Below are positions 57,780-64,000 of a stretch of 64,000 nucleotides of DNA, piece by piece. Made by a program: the position numbers and the translations under genes. How positions within the stretch are numbered: position 1 is the stretch's first letter; the number at the start of each line of letters is the position of its first letter. The notes beneath the pieces were generated by a model that had not been told where the DNA came from, ran no database searches, and worked only from the letters and a program-made list of their open reading frames with translations. Origin of the DNA: Phascolarctos cinereus. Its lineage: Eukaryota; Chordata; Mammalia; Diprotodontia; Phascolarctidae. The stretch spans positions 1,895,501-1,959,500 of the forward strand of contig NW_018344004.1 of the NCBI RefSeq assembly GCF_002099425.1, read 5' to 3'.

Positions 57780-58055
57780 ATTTCATTTATTAGTGATAAT
57801 AATGATTATGATGATAGCTAGCATTTATTTAGCAACTTCTTCATGCCAAGCACTGTGCTAAACATTTTACAAATATTATTTCATTTGATCTTCACAACAA
57901 CTCTGGGACATAGGTTCTATTAGCATCCTGATATTACAGTTAAGGAAACTAAGGCATTTTTATTACAGTTAAGGAAACTAAGGCATGAAGAAGTTAAGTA
58001 ATTTACCCATGGTCACACAGCTAATAAGTGTCTGAGGCAGATTTTTAAAAGATTA
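57780..58055 (-). mobile_element. MIR with internal tandem duplication
   Basis: Reversed MIR: 'gctagcatttatttagcaac', 'atgccaagcactgtgctaaa' and 'ggtcacacagctaataagtg'. Within it a 25-bp segment (57933-57957) is repeated exactly at 57962-57986, a recent duplication. Confidence 0.88.
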
Positions 58056-58064
58056 TCATATCTT

Positions 58065-58330
58065 TCACAACTCTAGTTAGGGGAAGAATTCTTAACTAAT
58101 TAAAGGAATCATAAAAGATAAAATAGAAAATTTTCATAAATTTTCATAAAAAGAAAAAAGTTTTTATATAAATAAAATGCATTAAGATGTGATTATAAAA
58201 GAGCAGAATAGAGAAAAATAATTGCACCAAATATCATCAGCAAAAGTCTGATCCAAAATATAAGAAACTGACACAAATTTATAACACCAAAGGTTATTAT
58301 CTAATAGATTAGTAGTCAAGGAGCATTAAC
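58065..58330 (+). mobile_element. Old L1-like ORF2 C-terminal fragment
   Basis: A-rich sense fragment with 'gtctgatccaaaatataaga' and 'aactgacacaaatttataac', the counterpart of the segment at about 40830-40880. Heavily eroded. Confidence 0.6.
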
Positions 58331-58339
58331 AAAGTTTTT

Positions 58340-58520
58340 AAATGGAGACAGAGGAATCAATGACTATGAGGCTTCAATTCTATGTGACTTGGGAGACTGG
58401 TGTGCCATCTATAGAAATAGGAAATTCAGGACAAAGATAAGTTTTGGAAGGAAAATTAGTTTAGTTTTAGATATGTCAGCTGAGAAGTACTGGTGGGACA
58501 TCTAGGTAGAAATAGAGATG
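58340..58520 (-). mobile_element. L2 fragment
   Basis: 'ggtgtgccatctatagaaat', 'gttttagatatgtcagct' and 'ggtgggacatctaggtagaa' correspond to the reversed upstream part of the L2 3' region, as at 52750-52870. Confidence 0.72.
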
Positions 58521-58549
58521 TCCAGCAGAGAATTTACAACATGAGAATG

Positions 58550-58880
58550 GAATCATAGAATCACAGAACTGGAATGGATCTCAGAAATTCTCCAGTCTAA
58601 ACCATTCCTGAACAAAAACCCCTCTACCAAATACTGGACAAGGGGTCAACTAGCTTCTCTTTAATATCTCTAGTAAAGGGGTGTCCACAATGTCCACAGT
58701 CTTAGGGTAGGCCATTCCATTTTGGGAAATCTCTATTTGTTAATAATTTTTTTAACATCCCTAAATTTTCCTCTTTCAAACTTCTACCCATAGTTTTTCT
58801 GCTCTTAGAGGCTAAGCACAATAAATCTATTTCTCCTTCTACAAAATGTGGCAAACATTGTCAGACATTGTCAATGATTT
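58550..58880 (-). mobile_element. CR1/L3 3' part
   Basis: 'gaatcatagaatcacagaac', 'tggaatggatctcagaaatt', then 'gggtaggccattccatttt' and 'tccctaaattttcctctttc' follow reversed CR1/L3 order. Confidence 0.82.
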
Positions 58881-58914
58881 TGATTTGTAATTCTTTGTTA
58901 AGTCGACAAGGCAT

Positions 58915-59095
58915 AGCTGGCCTTAAGAGTCAGGAAGAGTTGAGTTCAAGTCCTTCCAATGCTATGCAAGCTTGGGTAAGTCACTTAAATTTCTCAGTGT
59001 TCCAGGCAACTCTCTGAGACTATAATTTGCAGAAAAGTTGTATATTTGTATTAGTAGAAGTTTCTGTACCAATAAAATCACAGATACAAAACCAA
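58915..59095 (+). mobile_element. tRNA-derived SINE (THER2-like)
   Basis: 'aagagtcaggaagagttgag', 'ccaggcaactctctgagact', 'ataatttgcagaaaagttgt' and 'gtaccaataaaatcacagat'. It shares the 3' half with the copies at 3025 and 33420. Confidence 0.78.
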
Positions 59096-59221
59096 AAAGA
59101 AAACAAAGTCATTTTTATAGGGGAATGAGGCTATTGGGAAGTGATTTTTTTAAAAGACTTTTTTCCTTTAAAGAGACAATAATTTCCCCACCACTGAATC
59201 TCTTCGAGTTAAGTTAAAATT

Positions 59222-59328
59222 GAAACTTGTTGGGGATGTCACAGAGTAGGTTCTAGTTTCAGGCACAGGTTGAACTAGTTGAGTTGAGAGGTACTTTCCA
59301 ACTCTGGGAGTCTATGTGTCTATGAGTC
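59222..59328 (+). mobile_element. CR1/L3 3' end
   Basis: 'ggttgaactagttgagttga', 'ggtactttccaactctggga' and 'gtctatgtgtctatg' are the sense 3' terminus of CR1/L3. Confidence 0.72.
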
Positions 59329-59329
59329 C

Positions 59330-61600
59330 AAGGAATCCAAACAAATTCTATAACAGGGTTAAAGAAAACTTAGATTTCTTTAATGAGATCAGTGAATTTC
59401 AATTTTATTTTAACTTCCATCATATTCTTTCCCAAAGAATGAAACAGCTGCTCCTAATAATATATTCAATTACTGCATTTTCTTTTTGTGCATGTGAGTC
59501 TGGCAAAATGTGTTTCTCCAATAAAACTCCACTGTGATAATGACTCCATTGCCAAATGAGAAGATGAATTCACTCACACACTCATAGACACTGTGATGGC
59601 AGTGTACTCTAGAATTCTTGTGTTCTAAAATATGGAGGCCTAGCCAAGAACACACAGCATCACTAACATCAGAACACTGTAATTTTTTCAAACCATTTTT
59701 CTTATAGCAGCCTTCTTTAACCTCATTTAAAGGCTGTTGGACACAACCTCTTTACACCAAGTTGTTTTGCCTACTTTAAATCTCCAAAAGAACTTCATAG
59801 GACCTTTTCCCTCAGCTGCTATGGAAAGTCTTCTGTGATCACCACATGACTCTACCCAGCTATTATCTCCAGTGAGCTCACTTGGTAAATAATTGGAAAA
59901 TTAGGTCCAATTAAATTATCTATATTTAATTATACGTTAAAGCCACTTGGGCAAGATATGGTTCAAATATGAGCTGCCTAAAAAACATTTGTTATTTTTT
60001 AAGAACGCAAAGAGCCCCACAGACAAATCAACACCAACAGCATTAAAAAAGATGATTTATCATGAGAAAACAGTGGACTGAGAAAACTGGATGCATATTC
60101 TGTTTCAGTACAATTCCTTCCCCCAGTCTTTCTCTCAACTTAAGCCACATTTTTCCCAAGCAAATGACCTATATGGTGATTCAGGGAAGCAGAGAAACCA
60201 TCCCCATTGGAGAAGAAACTAGTATAAATTTGTACTATGAAAACAATACCTTAAAATGTCTGCTTGTGGGTAAACACACCATTTTTTATCCTAACAAACT
60301 TACAAGTAAATCATGTTTTTCATCTATTTTTTGAACTCTTTCACTTAAAAATTGATTGTTACAGCTGTATCTCTAGAAGCCTAAAATGCTGTTTGGATAA
60401 AAGAACAAATTACTATAGTACGAACATGTTAGAAGTGGATTGGAAAACTTCTCTGTCATGCTTAGAAACTATAAGAGCTGGAAAAAATTGTTTATATCAT
60501 TTGAAACATAGCTACAGCTGGTTTGCATCAAAGGAAAAGGTCACAAATGTGCTAATAGTTGAGCATAGAATATCTAAAAGATGTACACACCATGCTCTGA
60601 AAGGGAATGTTCACCTTCAAAACTTAGTCTGCAAAGCTATCCTGCTGCTTGACATTGTCTTGTTAGTGAGAAAATGTTCTGAGTGTTTTAAGAGCAAAAG
60701 ATAAAAATGTTTGTCTTTTAAAAAATTCAAGAGCCTTCATCAATTCTGCAGCTGTGTATGATTAAGAATGTAAATATGCTCAGGAGACCAATTCCATTTT
60801 TAGCTCTACTGCTTGTGAATCACCTACCCTGAGACACAATTCTAATTCTAATGAAAATAATGGAGTTTGGCAACAATCAAAAACCATTTTGGAGCAACCA
60901 ATAAAGGTAAGTTGCAGAAAGGATGTGAGAGGACAATATGTATTACAAAAGAAATTTGTTATTCAAAATACACTGAAGATACAGGCCCCATTTTTCTTAT
61001 TTAAAGTCATTTGGAAGAGTTGATGTGCAGTCAGGAAGTAAGGGCTTCTCTGTTTTTCATTTTCTGGGAAAATAAAAATGTTAAGCTTACCTTCCAATAA
61101 TAGCAACTAAGTCTCCAAATTCTGTTATGGCGAATAAAAGAGCTTTCACTGAAGGGTGCAGTATTTTTAATGCTAAAAATAGAAGACACTGGTTATGGTT
61201 ATCCAAATTCATATTTTTAATTTAAAACACTCTTCCAACCTGGAGATGCCTCACTCAGATTTGCTGATACTGAAATGTACAACCATTTCTCTCAAAATCA
61301 AATACTAAATAAGCTGTTTAATTATTAGGCCAAAAAGTAAGCATAAAGAACCCACTTCAAAGTTAAAGTCAATATATTGTTCTCTTCTATACAAAAGAAG
61401 GAAATAAATGGGGAACAGTAAAATAAATAGCCTAAAGCCCTTTATGTACCAAGTGAGAAGGAGTTAGTCACTGAAATTGATGTTTACTTATAGGATTGAT
61501 CTTAATGGCTTTTTTTGCCTCCCAAAATGTAGAGCCAATGTAAAGGTGATAGTTAAGTTACAAACATAAATATATACATGTGTACAGAGGTATATATGCA
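59330..61600. other. Long stretch without recognised repeats
   Basis: 2.3 kb without an identifiable transposon or gene. Two overlapping plus-strand frames (60062-60334, 90 codons; 60264-60704, 146 codons) are open, but they show no domain, and their composition (many C, N, K, S) is that of AT-rich chance frames. They are not annotated as genes. Confidence 0.4.
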
Positions 61601-61603
61601 TAT

Positions 61604-61606
<3 letters not shown>

Positions 61607-61634
<28 letters not shown>
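61607..61634. repeat. (AT)n microsatellite
   Basis: About fourteen AT units, followed by a GTATATAT extension. Confidence 0.95.
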
Positions 61635-61639
<5 letters not shown>

Positions 61640-61642
<3 letters not shown>

Positions 61643-62284
61643 GAACTGTGTTGATGAACTTTTACCAATATAATCAATGAACTGGTAAATGAAAATAAAA
61701 ACTGTTGTACAACCAAAATGTTTACCTATGAGTATTAATTCATGACAACTAGAAGATTTTCATCATGAAAAGAGAAAAATTACCTAAGGACTAAAATTCC
61801 ATATTGACTTTTATAATCAAACCTTACAATCCAGATTCTCCTATAGTTCAGTGGTTCTGTGACTTTACTGGTATGGATATTCCTTCCAATGATTCAGAAT
61901 GCAACTTATGTCTGCCCATTCTTTCTTACTCTTGTCCATGTCCTCCCATAAATTCTACACAGAACGTACACTCAACATTGCAGGGTCCATCCCCAAGTTC
62001 TCTTCACATGGCAAGGATCCCAGTGGAGCATGTGGACCACCTATCAGTTCTCTCTCATCATGCAAAGATCTCATCTTCTCTTTGGATCATAAATCCTCTT
62101 GACAACATCCTATATACCCCTTCCCCTTCGTCATTCCTTATTTGTTATGTGTCATAGGCTTCTCATGCCCACCACATGCCTCTCTATTGCCCCACAGGTG
62201 ATCTTCAATTTTCATTCTTTGGAGAATATAGTGTTTCAGATTTGCAGCCAGAAAACATTACTTATAGACCTTTAAGATATATAT
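61640..62284. other. Unrecognised sequence, possibly repeat-derived
   Basis: The part at 61840-62280 is pyrimidine rich ('accacatgcctctctattgc', 'cagatttgcagccagaaaac') and reads like a dispersed repeat, but I cannot name the family. The 117-codon frame at 61804-62157 lies in it and has no recognised domain. Confidence 0.35.
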
Positions 62285-62611
62285 TTTTTTTAATTTTTAA
62301 GTTCTGAACTTTCTCCCTCTCCCTCTCTCTCCATTCAGCACTAGAGAAGACCACCATTTGACACAGATTTACAAACACATGTAAAACTCTATTATGCATA
62401 CTTCTATTTATGAGTTATTTCTCTGGAGATGGTTCTGCTTATTTCACCCTTCATTATTCCATACAAGTCTTCCTATTTTTATAATCAAACAGCTCATCGT
62501 GTCTTATAGCACAATAGTGTTCCATCACAAACATATGCCAAGACTTTAGCCACTCCCCAATTGATGGGTATCCCCTCAATTTCCAGTACTTTGCCACCAG
62601 AAAGAGAGCTA
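62285..62611 (-). mobile_element. L1 3' end
   Basis: The reversed L1 tail: T-run, 'ttctgaactttctccctctc', 'ccattatt'-like UTR and 'ccactccccaattgatgggt', then 'ctttgccaccagaaagagag'. It stops within the ORF2 C-terminal region. Confidence 0.82.
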
Positions 62612-63575
62612 TTATGTTTTATTTTATTTTCAATTTGGGTAACAAAACAAGCATTTCATAACACAGTACAGGAAAAAGGATGATTGCACACAAAATTTCA
62701 AATCTACCATGTACAACTTGCTATTCCCTCCGAACATAAAACAAAGTTATCACGTCAATTTCTTCTTTGTCCTTTTTTTCTTCCCTCCCCCCACCCTAGA
62801 GATGTCTACCATTAAATACAAATAGCTATACATACATGAAATTACTCTACATATACTGCTATTTATCAATTCTTTCTCTGGATGCCAATAGCATCTCTCT
62901 TTGTATGTCTTTTACTTTTAATTTCTGTATTTATAATAGTAAAAAATGACAGTCATAGTTCTTAAAACAATATTGTTACTGTATATAATGTTCTCTTGGT
63001 TCTGCTCACTTTGTGCATTTCTTTGCTGCAAGTATCTTAAAATATATAACAATTTTTATCACCTTATCACCTTGGAAAACAGACTTACCAGTGATATTGC
63101 TGGGTCAAAGGATATACACAGTTTTATAACTCTTTGGGCATAATTCCAAATTGCTCTCTGGATGGTTGGTTCAGTTCACAGTTCCACCAACAGTGTATTA
63201 ATGTCTGAATTTTTCCACATCCCCTCTAACATTTGTCATTCCCTTTCTATCATTTTAGACAATTTGCTAGGTGTGGGATATCTAAAAGTTGTTTTAATTT
63301 GCATTTCTCTAATCAATAGTGATTTAGAACATTTTTTTATATGACTATAGACAGCTTTGATTTCTTCATTCAAAAACTGCCTGCTCATATCCTTTGACCA
63401 CTTATCAATTAGGGAATCATATTCTTATAAATTTGACAAAGTTCTCTATATGTTTGAGATGTGTAACCTTTAGCTGAGAAACTGTGTATAATTTTTCCCC
63501 TAATTTTCTGCTTTTCTTCTAATTTTGGCTATATTGGTTTTATTTCTGCAAGAACTTTTAAATTTAATGTAATCA
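62612..63575 (-). mobile_element. Second L1 3' end of a different subfamily
   Basis: A new T-rich start at 62615-62635 and a different 3' UTR ('ccatgtacaacttgctattc', 'agagatgtctaccattaaat') lead into ORF2 C-terminal sequence ('gatattgctgggtcaaagga', 'ccaccaacagtgtattaatg', 'catatcctttgaccactta'). A segment of UTR/ORF2 around 63045 is missing compared with the copy at 53579-54879. Confidence 0.82.
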
Positions 63576-64000
63576 CTGATAGGTCTTTGCAGCAAGGAGA
63601 AGCTTAGGGTCATTAAAAATAAGTCGGCAATTTCCCAAAGGTTATCTATCTTTCTCTCCTACAATTGAATTTTGGGAGCTTTTCTCTCAGTCTGTTTTTA
63701 ACATCTGTCAAAGATATATATGCTGACAGAGAAACTCTAATAAATTGTCTACTCAACTGTCTGGACAACTGTCATTATCCTCTTGACCTTTCCTGTATGA
63801 ATAGATACATTAATTCTTCTGAGTAATCTCATTTAAGAGTCTCTTTAATGTTATAAGAAATGATACAACCAATACAATACAACACAAACAGGAATGTCTA
63901 GAGAACATCACCATAATGCCATGGTTGTGAATCTGGTTGGCTAGAAGGATGATTGTGGCCTCTAAAGAAAATTCAGAAGGGATAGCTTTTGTGTGGATAT
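63576..64000. other. Unrecognised sequence at the window end
   Basis: No family recognised. It has few features of L1 and no coding frame. It may be the edge of an element that continues beyond the window. Confidence 0.35.

Noticed and set aside
60062-60704. Two overlapping frames of 90 and 146 codons
   Set aside because: No domain, signal or family resemblance, no splice or promoter context, and the composition fits AT-rich chance frames.
61804-62157. 117-codon frame
   Set aside because: Lies in pyrimidine-rich sequence that looks repeat-derived; an overlapping frame in another phase is also open.
1-64000. CRISPR arrays, operons, bacterial promoters or phage genes
   Set aside because: Repeat content, AT-rich non-coding composition and LINE/SINE structure are those of a mammalian genome; no regularly spaced repeats were seen.

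Overview
This window is non-coding mammalian DNA from a marsupial. The diagnostic signs are two SINE families with a tRNA-like head reading roughly GGCAGCTAGGTGGCACAGTGG. One carries a BovB/RTE-like tail ending in CAACAACAA, the other ends directly in an A-rich stretch. Alongside them lie marsupial-type L1 copies, a half-L1 (HAL1) with ORF1 but no ORF2, and much old L2, CR1/L3 and MIR-type CORE-SINE material. I do not see the opossum-type SINE with its long 3' extension, so an Australasian marsupial fits better than Monodelphis. That placement is inference from repeats only. No host exon, tRNA, rRNA, CpG island or CRISPR array could be supported. The open frames of 60 to 187 codons are chance frames or fall inside transposons. 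The window therefore looks like a gene desert or the inside of a very large intron.

Layout. 1-15 kb: L2, MIR and RTE-tailed SINEs separated by unrecognised AT-rich sequence, with a CR1/L3 copy at 9.85-10.77 kb on + and another at 12.16-12.80 kb on -. 15.05-18.23 kb: a full-length HAL1 with a 16-bp target duplication, directly followed by an RTE-tailed SINE that shares the same target sequence. 19.4-20.3 kb: a small hAT element with an 8-bp duplication, then a solo LTR inside a MIR. 23.0-28.8 kb: an old L1-like copy with ORF1 and ORF2 relics about 1.3 kb apart, broken by two solo LTRs, a 7SL RNA retrocopy and a SINE. 31-36 kb: L2, a MIR cut by a hAT element, a MIR cut by a second 7SL-derived copy that was itself hit by an L1 tail, and an L2 cut by a SINE. 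36.6-39.4 kb, 40.76-41.54 kb and 43.4-46.4 kb: three L1 ORF2 copies, the last apparently carrying an inverted 5' part. 50.6-58.5 kb: mostly L2 on both strands, hosting a SINE, an RTE-tailed SINE and a 1.3-kb L1 with a perfect 12-bp duplication. 59-64 kb: largely unrecognised sequence, then two L1 tails on the minus strand.

The elements do not form an operon or pathway. What the window records is a layered insertion history. L2, CR1 and MIR form the oldest layer; old L1, 7SL retrocopies, hAT elements and LTRs come next; HAL1, young L1 and the short A-tailed SINEs are the latest. The most unusual items are the double use of one target site around the HAL1, the two near full-length 7SL RNA retrocopies 6 kb apart, the long inter-ORF spacer of the old L1-like copy and the inverted L1. 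Element names are assigned from remembered family hallmarks, so subfamily names are tentative.
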